From Beta vulgaris subsp. vulgaris (Eukaryota; Streptophyta; Magnoliopsida; Caryophyllales; Amaranthaceae), in NCBI RefSeq assembly GCF_026745355.1, contig NC_079209.1, forward strand, positions 33,574,736 through 33,638,735: a stretch of 64,000 bases of DNA, written 5' to 3'. Made by a program: the position numbers and the translations under genes. A model generated the notes under the pieces. That model searched no databases. It saw only the letters and a list, made by a program, of their open reading frames with translations, and was not told the DNA's origin. Below, one piece after another: positions 34,124 to 45,131 of this stretch. Each line of letters starts with the position of its first letter. Positions within the stretch are counted from its first letter, which is position 1.

Positions 34124-37100
34124 ATGGATTCGTCCTTCCTCGAACAATTCCGGCCGCTCAAGGGTTGGTGCTAACCCTAGAACAAGAGGCCTAACTTCCT
34201 CGGCATCTTCTAGAGTTGGTCCATCTCGGCCGGACATGCATTCTTTTTTTTAGCCATGGACGCAAAGTCAGACGACCCGTCTTACCTGTGCAGGGTAATC
34301 TGGCGCGCGTCAAGAGACGCTCGTATCAGAAGAGGGGTTAACATGCGCCTCTAGCTCAGAAAGAGGATCAACTGGCCGGATTCCTGCTGACGGAGAACGA
34401 GAGATCCAGAGTCTCTCCTGCAATCAAAACCCATCTCCTGAACTCGTCCAGGAAGAGTCTGAAAGACGAGGCTCTCCTGAGCCTAACCCGTCAAACCCAG
34501 AGCGGCCTCAGATGAGACAAATGAGGCCGAGAGCTCTTCTGCTGCTGGCAGTGGCTCAGACGAGCCATCCACCACATCTTTTGAGATAAAAAGGCGTCTG
34601 GGCCCCTTGTCTGACCCTAGATACATTCTGGCCGAATCCGACTGGCTAGGACGAGTAGGTCGCCATTTAGACCACCTTTCTTCAGCCATACCCATGCCGG
34701 GGTATCGGTTTGTTCTTCCTGGCCGGGAGGACACTATACTTAGTGCTCCTGCTGGCCATTTTGCTGTTTACCGTCTAGCTTTAGATGCCGGACTACGCTT
34801 TCCTCTTCATTCTTTTATTACTAGAATTCTTTATTATTATAACATAGGACTCAAACAACTTGCCCCAAATTCGTGGCAAAACATATTAACCTTCATAGCC
34901 GTCTGTGAGCTTAAGGGCGTCCAGCCATCCATGGCGGCCTTCTCACAAATACACTATGTCTTCAAAGTTCCCAAAACTGTTAATGGGGCTTGGGTGAGTG
35001 TTTGCAATAGGCAAGGCTTCATGACGTCTTGGGACAAGACGTCCAAGATGCATGCTTGGAAGGCCGAGTTCCTGTTCGTCCAAGCTCCAAACGAAGCGGT
35101 GGCCAGAAGGTACCGTTATACCAGCCGGGGTGCCACCAATACTGGACGAACTGCGTCCTTTCTGGAGCTGGAGGACAGCTCGGCTGAGCACCTGGTGGAA
35201 TACTTTAAAACCTCGAGTATTCCATCGATGACGTCTCATTTAGAGGTCCGTCCAACTGGATCCCTTTCAAGGAGATGTTCTACAACGACGACTTCTTGGT
35301 CGCGACCGGGCTGAGGCCGGCCGCCGATAGAGGTATATCTTTCAAAAAGTTCTAAGGGAAAAACTCCTTCGTCCTGAGTTCAAGAATTTCACCTATTTTC
35401 TCTTCTTATGCAGATTCAGCCAAGGCAAAGTTACGAAAATCTTGGAAAGGCGACATGAGCGCGTCCAAGTTTACTGACTCCCTTTGGAAGAGTTCAGCAA
35501 GTCCGCGCTGAAAAAAGAGCGGACACTCTGGTATATAAATATTTTTTTTTTTTTTTTTTTTTTTTACATCAATAATCCTTCTGACGTCCTGCTTTCACGA
35601 AGGGTAAGCCGTCCTTACTGGTTCCGGACGCTTTGCCTCTCCAAAGAGCAAACCGTCTTGACTGTTTTTGGACGCTTTGCCTTCGGGAAAAGCAAGTCGT
35701 CCGAAATCCATCTTTGACGTTTTGCCTCTTCGAAGAGCAAACCGTCTTGACTGATTTTGGACGCTTTGCCTCTCGAAGAGCAAGCCTCTGAAATCCGTCT
35801 TTGACGTTTTGCCTTTTCGAAGAGCAAACCGTCTTGACTGATTTTGGACGCTTTGCCTCTCGAAGAGCAAGCCGTCTGAAATCCGTCTTTGACGTTTTGC
35901 CTCTCTTAAAGAGCAACTCGTCTACTGATTTTGGACGCTTTGCTCCTCGAGAGCAAGCCGTCTGAAATCCCTTTGACGTTTTGCTTCTTCAAAGAGCTAG
36001 TCGTCCTGACTGGGTTTTGGACGCTTTGCCTCCTCGAGGAGCAAGCCGTTATGAATCCGTCTTGGACAATTTGACTCTTGGAGGGGCGGATCGTTCTAGT
36101 AATATCTGAACGCCTTGCACTTTTAATCTGAGCATCAAAATATATCTTCAAGACGAGTTCTAACTTGCATCTTTTTTCAGAAAAACGCCCTAACGTCCAA
36201 GCGTTGGTGGAGAAGGCGGCCTCAAAGAAGAGGTCGGCCACCATTGGCGAGGCACCTCCTCCCAAAAAATCCAAAGGCTTCACAGCCAAAAAGAAGAAAC
36301 CTTCCCGGCCTCCACCAAAAGTGGTGATCAATATCCCGGCCGAGGATGCCTCTCCGGCCACTGAGGAGAGGGGCCTGATCCCTCATGCTGCCGCGGCCGA
36401 TCAGACCCTTGAGCAACCAGAGGCCCTGCTCAACTGGAGGTATTTGAGCTGAAGCCGGACACTTCTGTGGACGGGTCAGCTTTTTCGGGCCGTCGCTAAG
36501 CTGGTAAATCAGATGCGGAGGCCTATAAGACGGCTTCCCTTTCTTCTGGTGAGTCCTACTACTCAAATTTGTTAGGACCTTGCGCGTTGGCGGACGGCCA
36601 ATGAGTCCCTCCAACCGTCAACGCGTAATACCCATCAAAAATACTGACAAGTCAACTCTTTCAGATAAGGGAAAGGGCAAAGCTGAGGAGGCTCCAGCCG
36701 GCTCTCCCGTCCTTCGGATGACGAAGCTCGGCCGCCTTCACGAGGATGAGCCCGGCCAAAAGGGAGAAGCTCAAGCGGAGCTCTTCAAATGCTTCCCTGA
36801 GCCTTACATAAAGGGTTTAAGGGGAGCCTCTTCAGGGCATGTTGGTTACATGTCTCAGCTGGCTGCAGAGGTAAGCTTCTCTTTGGACGCTCCAAATTCC
36901 ATACTTAAAATATATATTAATTTTTTAACATTCGTCCTGACCCTTCTGTCCTCCTCCCACTTTCAGCTCTTTGCTCGCAGCATGATAACTGAAGATTGGG
37001 CGAAGGAGCTTAGAAAGGAAAACAAAAGGCTCGTCCAAGATGTGACCGCGGCCGCGGACCTTGCTCAGTTCAAAATGGCCGAGCAGGAAGTGCTGCATCA

Positions 37101-37568
37101 GCAGTCCAAGCTAGCCTGGGAGATGCGGTCAGCCGATATTGAGTCCAAAATAAAAGTTATCTACTTCGGCTGACCGAAATGCTGGACGAGAGAGCGTCTC
37201 TGGAAGCTACCTTCTGGCGAGAGGAACTCAGTCATGACCATGGCTGCAGAGTTTTACAAGGAAAACCTCGTCCTGAAGGTTAAAAATCAAACTCTCCGAG
37301 CTGAGGTTGCGGCCACGGTTGAAGCGCCAAGGGGCTATGAACACCGTCATAGATACCTAAAAGAATGGGCGTGCAGGCCTTTGGTACGATGGCCGAAGAA
37401 GAGGATATTCCCAGATATGCTCGTCGGCTGGAATTCCAAGAAAGTTTGCACAAAGCCACCATATCAGGGGCAGAACTTGCCATCTTCGAAGAATCCTCTG
37501 AGGATGAAGAAGGAGAAGAAGATATGGAGGCTCAGGACGAAGAGAACAATGATCCTCCTGCCGCTTAA
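34124..37568 (+). pseudogene. Antisense gene of the Tat element, intron-containing, frameshifted
   Basis: Starts MDSSFLEQFRPLKGW at 34124, then is frameshifted. The main open block from about 34607 has WLGRVGRHLDHLSS, APAGHFAVYRLALDAGLRFP, QLAPNSWQNILTFIAVCEL and KTSKMHAWKAEFLFVQAP. Candidate GT-AG introns: 35333-35413, 35531-36180 and 36871-36966 (a multiple of three, so the frame reads through). Later exons encode a Lys/Pro-rich region (KKSKGFTAKKKKPSRPPPK), then EPYIKGLRGASSGHVGYMSQLAAE and a helical, coiled-coil-like part (WAKELRKENKRLVQDV), ending Glu/Asp-rich near 37568. Resembles the Transposase_28 / 'putative gypsy type transposon' proteins; function unknown. Antisense ORFs are known in Tat elements. 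Confidence 0.65.
35575..36120. repeat. 44-bp tandem repeat in 88-bp dimers inside the antisense gene intron
   Basis: Alternating 44-base monomers, GACGCTTTGCCTCTCGAAGA... and GACGTTTTGCCTCTTCGAAG..., repeated about six times as a dimer and decaying at both ends. The array lies inside the proposed 650-base intron, so the long minus-strand open frames across it are repeat artefacts. Confidence 0.85.
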
Positions 37569-38609
37569 TCTTTTGTTGTATCTTGGCCGTGAGCCACTTG
37601 TACCTTTTCTTTTTTGTACTTTGTTTTTAGATTAGATTGTAATCATCCTTTTCATATATGAGAAACTAACTTTTTCAATCTCTATTGTGCTATGCTTTAC
37701 TATTTTAGACGTTTTACATTATAATCCCATATTTGTACCAAGTACAAAAGCAACTCGTCATAATATCCCTCTGACGATTGCATGAAGACCTTCATTAATG
37801 TCCAAGTATAAAAGTAATTCGTCAACAAGTTTTGATCTGACCCATTAGCTCCTTCATGGACTTTCATCATCATAAACTTATTTTAATTTTTAAAAACCTG
37901 CTAAGTAAATACTTGTTCGGCCGGAACCTGGACAATCATTCGTCATTGGACAAGACTTAGTCATTTATAAATTATGCCCCTATATGCCCCCCTTCTTGGA
38001 CGAGGAGTACTTATATCGTTCCTCTGTTCAAGAAGGAGTAAAGACTGTAATTTTTTAAATAACTTGGACGTTTTTCTAAGAGTGATTGTAACTCGTCCAT
38101 CTTTGTTAAATCATGAGATAACTTGTTCCTTTACTAAGGTTGTTATCTCTAAGTTTTTGGCTTCTGGACGGAAAGCAGGATACCTGTACTGAGGCGTCCT
38201 AATTCCAGCCGACCTTGTTTAGGAGGTGTTTAACTCTTTAAGTAAACAACCGGCCAAGACTATATATCTATCCATTTTTGGACGATAACATGTTCAGCCA
38301 TCCTCCTAATGAAAGGTGCATTGTTCTTTTTGCTTTGTTAAATTAGTTAGCTTTGAACAATAATTATAACTTAACAAACAAACAAACAAAGTCATAGAGA
38401 AGTACAGCTGTATTATATGAAGTTTGCTTGACGAATAGTCAAGGTACATGTATACATTCTACTTTTTCATTGTAATGCATTAGTAAAAGATTACAACTTT
38501 GTAGGATGCCCTAAACAAAGTATTTTTTCAAAGTGTCAGAATTCCACGTCCTAGGAATGGACGTCCGTCCAACCTTCTAGACGAAAGGTGCCATTCTTAA
38601 CTACTTCGA
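37569..38609. other. Non-coding region between antisense gene and integrase
   Basis: Includes TTTTCTTTTTTGTACTTTG just after the antisense frame, and several GTCCAAGTA.AAAAG-type short repeats (37740-37830). No ORF supported. Two convergent transcripts would end here: the antisense gene from the left and pol from the right. Confidence 0.5.
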
Positions 38610-39710
38610 TTATTTTGTAGGGTCCTTCCCAGTTAGGGTAAGCTTGCCTAACTCTTTGGCTCGGCCGACCGCTTCCATTTTTCTTAAGACGAGGTCTCCC
38701 AGCTTTAACGGACGCCTTGCAACTCTCTTGTTGAAGTCCCTTGCCATTCTCAACTTGTATAGTTGCATTCTCAGCAAAGCGTTGCCCCTGACTTCGGGAA
38801 CTAAGTCCAAAGCCGTCCTAAGAGCTGCCCAGTTAGCATCTTCTGAGTACATCATTACTCTTAAGGTGGGTTCTTCAACCTCAATAGGAAGGACGGCCTC
38901 AGAGCCATAGACCATCATGAAAGGAGTCTCTCCTGTGGAATTCTTGGCCGTTGTCCTTATTGACCATAAGACCAGCTGCAATTCTTCTACCCAAAGCCCC
39001 TTTGCATTGTCCAACTTCTTTTTAACCCGGCCGAAAGAATCTTGTTAAAAGCCTCAACTTGCCCATTAGCCTGTGGATGAGCTACTGCGGCAAAGTGAGC
39101 CTTATTCCTTGGTCAGCCAACCATTGACGGAGCTTTGGTGTTTCAAATTGTGGCCCGTTATCAAAGACGATCGACTGGGGCATCCCAAACCTTGTAATCA
39201 AGTTCTTCCAGATGAACCCTTTGACGTCATTAGTGGTGATGCCTCTTAATGCTTCAGCTTCAACCCATTTTGTAAAGTAGTCCACAGCTACTATTACAAA
39301 TTTCTTCTGGCTGGCAGCAATAGGAAAAGGCCCAAGAATGTCCATCCCCCATTTAGCAAAGGAAGAGGAAAGAGAATTGGAGTCAAGTAATTGGACGGCC
39401 TTTGATAGATATTACCATGCTTTTGGCAACTATCACATCTTTTGGCATACAACAAGGCATCTTCTTTCAAGGACGGCCAAAAGTAGTCCGTCCTCAGAGC
39501 CTTTTCTGCCAATGCCCTTCCTCCAATATGAGAAGCACATGTTCCCTCATGCAGCTGCTTTAAAACGTCCAAACCCGCCTTTCGGCTGATGCATTTGAGA
39601 AGAGGTCGATTGTAGGATTTCTTGTATAGAGTCTCGTTCCACAATTCAAACCACTTGTCCCTTGGCTTCAATGGGATCAAGAGGCAAACGACCAGACTTC
39701 TTAAACTCAA
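38610..39710 (-). pseudogene. Tat integrase, frameshifted
   Basis: From the right: zinc region with LHEGTCASHIGGRALAEKALR and YAKRCDSCQKHG (HHCC type); core beginning MDILGPFPIA and VIVAVDYFTKWVEAEAL, then RFGMPQSIVFDNGPQF carrying the second Asp. A frameshift near 39082 follows, then the distal part DNAKGLWVEELQLVLWSIRTT, FMMVYGSEAVLPIEV and FNKRVARRPLKLGDLVLRK. The segment normally holding the catalytic Glu lies in the frameshifted stretch 39082-39014. No chromodomain, as expected for Tat. The enzyme would join element DNA to chromosomes. Confidence 0.85.
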
Positions 39711-39735
39711 TGATTGGGTTCATCCACTCATCTTC

Positions 39736-40350
39736 TCAGCTGAGAAACAGGATTTCCCCGGCCTCAGTGCTTTTGGCCGCTTTAACCTCCCAAAAGACCA
39801 TTCTAAGAACGTCTCCTTCAGCCGAGCTGGCCAGCTTAGAAAGGGCATCCGCCTGATGATTCTCAGATCTGGGCACTTGATCCAGGACGAACCTCTTCAA
39901 AGACTTGATCTCTTCTTTGACTAAATTCATATATTTGCTCATGGACACTTCCTTGCATTCAAAATCACCATTTACCTGACTGACGACCAGCAGAGAGTCA
40001 GTTTTAGCTTCAATTTCCAAGGCTCCAGCCGCTTTGCACATTTTTATGCCGGCTAAGAGAGCTTCATACTCTGCTTCATTGTTGGACGCCTGGAACTTAA
40101 ACTTCATTGCATACTCAAACTTATCTCCTTCTGGGGATTGAAAGATGATCCCTGCCCCACATCCATTTGTTGTTGTAGATCCATCCACCATCAGGGTCCA
40201 ATGACGCTTTCCCTCTGCTGGGTCTTGGACGGTTTCTACAGTAGGCCGGGTAAGCTCTACGATGAAATCAGCTAAAACTTGTCCTTTGATTGCTTTTCTA
40301 GGCTCAAATGTCAAGTCAAACATGTTGAGCTCAACGGCCCATTTCAACAT
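39736..40350 (-). pseudogene. Additional (archaeal-like) RNase H of the Tat element
   Basis: LADFIVELTRP, then WTLMVDGSTTTNGCGAGIIF (first Asp), NNEAEYEALLAGIKMCKAAG (Glu), LEIEAKTDSLLVVSQVNG (Asp) and SENHQADALSKLASSAEGD (final Asp). All four catalytic-type acids are present and the frame is open over about 200 residues. This second RNase H, after the one fused to RT, is the signature of the Tat lineage. It is separated from RT only by a stop at 40350 (MDVAEC*), so a single change may have split the polyprotein. Confidence 0.85.
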
Positions 40351-41810
40351 TCAGCCACATCCATCCTATGCAACACTTGCCTTAATGGCTGATCAGTATA
40401 AACAAGAATGTTGTGGGCTAGGAAGTAAGGCCTTAACTTTCGGCTGGCCATCAACAAAGCTAGGCCGAACTTTTCAATGGACGAATACCTGCTCTCCGCA
40501 TCCTTCAGCACATGGCTCACAAAATAGACTGGTATTTGCACTGAGTCTCTCTCAGCTAAGAGAACAGCACTTACCGCAAAAGGAGACACGGCCAGGTAAA
40601 CGAACAATTTCTCCCCTTCGGACGGACTGATCAATCTGGGCAATTGCCGAAGATGCTCTTTAACTTGCTGAAGCGCCTCTTCAGCCTCTTTCGTCCATTC
40701 AAACTTGGCATTCTTTTTAATGGTTGCGAAGAAATGGTGACATTTGTCCCCTGATTTCGAGAGAAACCATCCAAGAGCAGCCAAACAGCCCGTCAATCGC
40801 TGAACTTCTTTGACTTTGGACGGCGAGGACATATTCATAATGGCTTGAATTTTATCGGGGTTTGCCTCAATCCCTCTCTGATCAACCAAAAATCCTAGAA
40901 ATTTCCCAGCAACTACGTCGAACACACATTTCTGCGGATTGAGCTTCAACTTAAATTTCCTCAAAGTGAGGAAGGTTTCCCTCAGATCGTCCAGATGATC
41001 TTTCTCTTCTTTGCTCTTGACGATCATGTCGTCGATATAGGCTTCCATGTTTTCCCAAGCTGCGGCTGAAACACTGTGTTGATAAGCCTTTGAAATGTAC
41101 TGGCGCATTTCTAGGCCGAAGGGCATTCTGAGCCATCCATACAACCCTTTCTCGGTGATGAAGGAAGTTTTATCTTGGTCATCCGGCCACATGGGAATCT
41201 GGTGGAAGCCGGAATAGGCGTCCATGAAACTCAGCAACGCATGGCCGGCTGTTGAATCCACCAGACGATCGATTTTAGGCAATGGAAAGCTGTCCTTTGG
41301 ACAAGCCTTGTTCAGGTCCGTATAATCCACAGACATTCCCCAGGTGCCATTCGGCTTCGGAACCATTACAACATTTGCCACCCAATCCGGATAATAAGTT
41401 TTACGGATGAATTTAGACTTGAGCAGCTTTTGAACTTCTTCATCAACGGCCTTATTTCTGACCGGCCTTAGGTGCCTCTTCTTTTGCCGAATAGGCTTCT
41501 GCCCCGGTTCAATATTGAGCCTATGCACTGACACTTCAGGATCTATCCCAGGCATCTCCTCTACAGCATAGGCAAACACATCTTCAAATTCTCGCAGCAA
41601 CGCAACTAAGGCGTCCTGGATTTCTGATCTCATAACCGATCCTATTTTCAATGTCCTTTCTGGACGTTCTGGGTTCAAGCAAATTTCTACTGGACTTTCC
41701 ACCGGCTCTGGACGTTCTAGTCCCAGATTCTTTATAGCCATGATCTCTTCAGATGAATGTTTTTCTTCTTTGATTGCCAAACACTTTCTCTTCTTGCTGG
41801 GCAAAAGCAT
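40344..41810 (-). CDS. Tat reverse transcriptase and RNase H, 488-codon open frame
   Basis: The longest open frame in the window. Motifs: KKRHLRPVRNKAVDEEVQKL, FIRKTYYPDWVANVVMVPKP, VDYTDLNKACPKDSFPLPKI, LLSFMDAYSGFHQIPM, the catalytic MEAYIDDMIVKS, CVFDVVAGKFLGFLV, RLTGCLAALGWFLSKSGDK and the RNase H part SRYSSIEKFGLALLMASRKL. Between about 41140 and 41070 the product reads LEMRQYISKAYQHSV. The expected NAP motif is in the next frame (RNAPVHFKGL), so two compensating frameshifts replaced roughly 20 residues without closing the frame. The Met at 41810 is just the first available; the frame lies in the pol polyprotein. Activity is doubtful. Confidence 0.8.
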   Translation of the reverse strand: MLLPSKKRKCLAIKEEKHSSEEIMAIKNLGLERPEPVESPVEICLNPERPERTLKIGSVMRSEIQDALVALLREFEDVFAYAVEEMPGIDPEVSVHRLNIEPGQKPIRQKKRHLRPVRNKAVDEEVQKLLKSKFIRKTYYPDWVANVVMVPKPNGTWGMSVDYTDLNKACPKDSFPLPKIDRLVDSTAGHALLSFMDAYSGFHQIPMWPDDQDKTSFITEKGLYGWLRMPFGLEMRQYISKAYQHSVSAAAWENMEAYIDDMIVKSKEEKDHLDDLRETFLTLRKFKLKLNPQKCVFDVVAGKFLGFLVDQRGIEANPDKIQAIMNMSSPSKVKEVQRLTGCLAALGWFLSKSGDKCHHFFATIKKNAKFEWTKEAEEALQQVKEHLRQLPRLISPSEGEKLFVYLAVSPFAVSAVLLAERDSVQIPVYFVSHVLKDAESRYSSIEKFGLALLMASRKLRPYFLAHNILVYTDQPLRQVLHRMDVAEC

Positions 41811-41934
41811 GGACGGATTGCTCTCAGGAAGAGGTATCTCTTGGACCTTCTCAACTTCTTGCCTGAGCTCAACAATCCTACCGCAAATCCTCCTGAGATG
41901 ACCATTACCACATCATCATTTGTGCTATCTCCGT

Positions 41935-42921
41935 CTATCTTCCTTCCTTGACGGTTATCCCTTTTCTGGAACTTCCTTCCTGACGAAGGCAGGTAATTGT
42001 TGATCTTACCTTTTCGAGCCCTTGGACATACATCTGATGCTTGTAAGCTGATAGGTGATCGTCTGGATTAGTAGTTCCGTCGAAAGGTTCAATGGTCGGG
42101 AGCTCAACCTTTGGGAAAGGAGGGGACTCCATAATCCTGACCGAGAAAGGAGTTGGCCAATTGATCTGGAGTGCCGCAACCTGACCCTCAATGGGTATGT
42201 GCTCCTGACGGTACTCCTTTAGTACCGGATTAGATGAGGTGTTAGCTAAGGCTTGACGCCTGTACACCATTGGCTGCAAAACTGTCTTTTCCTGCCTTGG
42301 CTGAAAAGCTGATGGTCCACGGCTTCGTGCCACTGTTCTGGACGGGAGTCTTAAGGACGGATCCTTCATATACGGTGTGGAACCAGAGGCTGAACGCTAC
42401 TGAGCTGCCGCCCTCTTAGCCTCCAAATACTCCCTAGCATCAGTCTCCATCATGTGACCAGTAGGAGGGATATTATCTGTTGGACGGACTTCCAGCCTCC
42501 AGTCCATCTTCCTCCTAGAATCACTAACAGCTGACTGCTTTCCTTTGGAAGGCGGCCTAGTCAACTCTGGCCAAGGTGGCCGACTAGGTCCTCGACGACC
42601 CTCTTGGGATCGCCCTTTGAGCGGTGCAGCCGTCTCTCCCCCTGGACTCAGCTGAAAGAACAACATATTGTTCTTAATCTGCTCCTCCATGACAGCGGCC
42701 ATTCTTGCCTGGAAGTCATTCAACACATTCTCCAAGTGACCAGCTGTCACTGGATGGTCAAGATTCTCCTGGATGACTGGAGTCACAGTCCTACCCTCCA
42801 GATGGACGGCAGCATGGCCATGATCTCGTCCACGAGGCGGCCTCTCCTCATCCACAGTGTCTTCTACCTGAATTCTAAAACTTCTGTTCCTTGCGACATT
42901 CGATGAATGACAGTCCGTCAT
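41935..42921 (-). pseudogene. Tat gag, N-terminal part only; rest of gag and protease deleted
   Basis: Frames 42921-42397 (MTDCHSSNVARNRSF, then a Pro/Arg-rich disordered region, MAAVMEEQIKNNMLFF) and 42369-41935 (VELPTIEPFDGTTNPDDHLS, YKHQMYVQGLEKV). The last is the start of the retrotransposon gag domain. It then jumps to EGSSRKGITVKEGR and the linker leading to RT. The rest of the gag domain, any zinc knuckle and the protease DSG are absent, so about 1 kb or more was lost. A stop near 42397 separates the two frames. Confidence 0.75.
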
Positions 42922-42931
42922 TGCTGCGTCT

Positions 42932-42950
42932 CCCCACAGACGGCGCTAAA
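42932..42950 (-). promoter_or_regulatory. Primer binding site of the nested Tat-type element
   Basis: The minus strand reads TTTAGCGCCGTCTGTGGGG directly after the LTR end (...CGTAACA). It resembles the TGGCGCC-type site at 24.55 kb, with TGG changed to TAG. Confidence 0.65.
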
Positions 42951-43574
42951 TGTTACGTAGTGTAAAACTTAGTAATTAAATATCACAACTCCCAAAGATA
43001 GGTTCTAAAACTGGAGACTTGTGCAACAATGATTGGCTCAAATCCCGATGCAAACTTCTGACCAGCAACCTGTAAAAAAGGGACCCACCCTGGAGGTTTG
43101 GGTGGTATTTCCCCCTCTGATGCTTAAGTCAGATATCAGGGATGTAAAGGAACTTTTAGAGAGAGAAGAGAAGAATTGAGAGAAAAATTTAGGCAGAATA
43201 ACAGTACTATCCTGACATGAAACGTACCTTTCACCCTGAAATCAGACTATTTTTCTGTTGAATGCTGATGTACCTTGATGTCACCCTAATTTGGGAGCAT
43301 CTGATTGGCTAATCAATGAAATGGGACACGTGGCAGCTGTTGGTTGGTTAATACACCTCACTTTTATGCAGGGGTGCAGGCCACCTTTACTGGGCCTGAA
43401 GTACAATTTTTGGGCCATTAGAGGGACTTTTAGTACTCTTCCTTAAGGGAAACGTACTTTTAGCCCTGCAAATTGTTGGCCCTTTGTACTTTGCCTTCAT
43501 GAATGTATGCCACCTGTAGGGCTCTGATGAGGCCACGCGCCAGCCTGATGGCCGTTGATTTTTAGGCTACAACA
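42951..43574 (-). repeat. 5' LTR of the nested Tat-type element
   Basis: 624 bases, same borders as 33097-33716, followed by the GTAAG duplication. Confidence 0.95.
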
Positions 43575-43579
43575 GTAAG

Positions 43580-45128
43580 GTTTAGAAGGTAGTGTTGAGG
43601 AAAATTAACCTCCTATAGACGTTTTGGGAAGCCTAAGAAATTTGGAGTTATCTCTGCGATGCAAGTGAGAAAGTTTATGAAATGGGGTGTGAATCATCCT
43701 TTTTGTAGTGTGTAGGATGTGAGTAAAGAAGGTGGAGTGAATCTTGAGGATGTGCCAATCGCGAATGAGTTTATGGATGTGTTAAGTGAGATTTCAGGTA
43801 TACCACCTGCGAGAGCTATTGAGTTCATCAGAAACTTAGTTCCTGGAACTGCACCCATATCTAAGGCACGCTATAAAATGGCACCTCCTGAGATGAGTGA
43901 GCTGAAAATGCAATTGCAATAATTACTGGACAAGGATTATATTAAGCCAATGCATCACCTTGGGGAAATCTCGTGTGTTGTTTGTGAAGAAAAATGATGG
44001 AAGCATGAGGCTGTGTATTAACTATAGGGAATTGAACAATGTAACCATCAAGAAAAAGTATCCTTTGCCTAGAATAGATCAGTTGAATGGAGCGAGTGTG
44101 TTCTTGAAGATTGATTTGCATTCAGGGTATCACCAATTAAGGGGCGCTAATAAGGATATACCTAAGACTGCCTTTAGAACGCGTTATGGTCACTATGAGT
44201 TCACTGTAATGCCATTTGGGTTAACCAATGCTCCTGCTATATTTATGGACTTAATGAATAGGATCTTCTATGAGTATCTAGATAAGTTTGTGGTAGTTTC
44301 ATTAATGGCATACTGATATATTTGAGGAACGAGGTTTATCATGATGAGCACTTGAGGATTATTTTGAAGAAGCTTAGGAAGAACCAATTGTATGCCAAAT
44401 TCTCTAAGTGTGAAATCCGCTTGGAGAAAGTAGCATTTTCAGGTCACTATGTGTCAAAGGAAGGATTCTCTGTAGATCGTGCTAAGATTCAAGCTATGAG
44501 TGAGAGACCGACTCCAAAAATGTGTCAGATATCAGAAGTTTCCTAGGTCTAGCTGGCTATTATAGAAGATTTGTGAGAGACTTCTCGAAGATAGCGAGGC
44601 TTATGACCAACCTGGTGAAGAAAGAGTCAAAATTTGAGTGAAGTGAAAAGTGTGAAGAAGCCTTTCAGATTTTGAAGGAACGTATAACCTCCGCACGTGT
44701 TTCGACCCTGCTTGATGGGAATGAGGGATTTGAGGTGTATAGTGTGTGATGCTTCGAAGAATGGTTTTGGATGTGTGTTACAAGAAAATGGGAAGGTAAT
44801 TACGTATGCGTCGCGTCGGTTGAAACCTTATGAGGCTAATTACCCTACGTATGTTCTAAAGTTAGCTGCCATAGTGTTTGCATTGAAAATTTGGAGACAT
44901 TACCTCTATGGGGCAACTTGTAAGATATTTACAGACCATAAGAGCTTCAAGTACATTTTTACACAAAAAGACCTGAATATGAGGCAAAGAAGATGGTTGG
45001 AGTTGATTAAGGATTATGACCTGCACATCCAATATCATGAGGGGAAAGCAAATGTGGTCGTTGATGCCTTGAGTAGAAAGTCGAGTCATAGCGTGAGTGC
45101 CTTGATAGTCCCTGAGGAGTTGTGTTGA
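43580..45128 (+). pseudogene. Tekay-like reverse transcriptase and RNase H, broken
   Basis: Resumes the frame cut at 33096. Blocks: [91 protein letters not shown] followed in another frame by FINGILIYL, where FIDDILIYS is usual, so both catalytic Asp of the FxDD motif are lost; YAKFSKCEIRLEKVAFSGHY; RSFLGLAGYYRRFV; RNase H with [15 protein letters not shown] and [15 protein letters not shown]. Stops and frame changes near 43920, 44316, 44546 and 44640. Confidence 0.88.
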
Positions 45129-45131
45129 GAT

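Larger units (their letters stand above)
33097..43574 (-). mobile_element. Tat-type Gypsy retrotransposon, both LTRs, nested in the Tekay-like pol
   Basis: LTRs 33097-33716 and 42951-43574 share borders TGTTACGTAG...GGCTACAACA. The flanking 5-bp duplication GTAAG is exact (33092-33096, 43575-43579). Minus-strand order: LTR, primer site, gag fragment, RT, RNase H, additional RNase H, integrase; then a plus-strand antisense gene; then polypurine tract and 3' LTR. The additional RNase H after the normal one is the mark of the Tat lineage. The borders and duplication are intact, so insertion is relatively recent, yet gag/protease are largely deleted and pol is frameshifted. Confidence 0.95.

Noticed and set aside
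35569..35916. Minus-strand open frames of 70-115 codons with repeated FALRRGKTSK-type units
   Set aside because: Generated by the 44-bp tandem repeat inside a likely intron; no domain and no start context.
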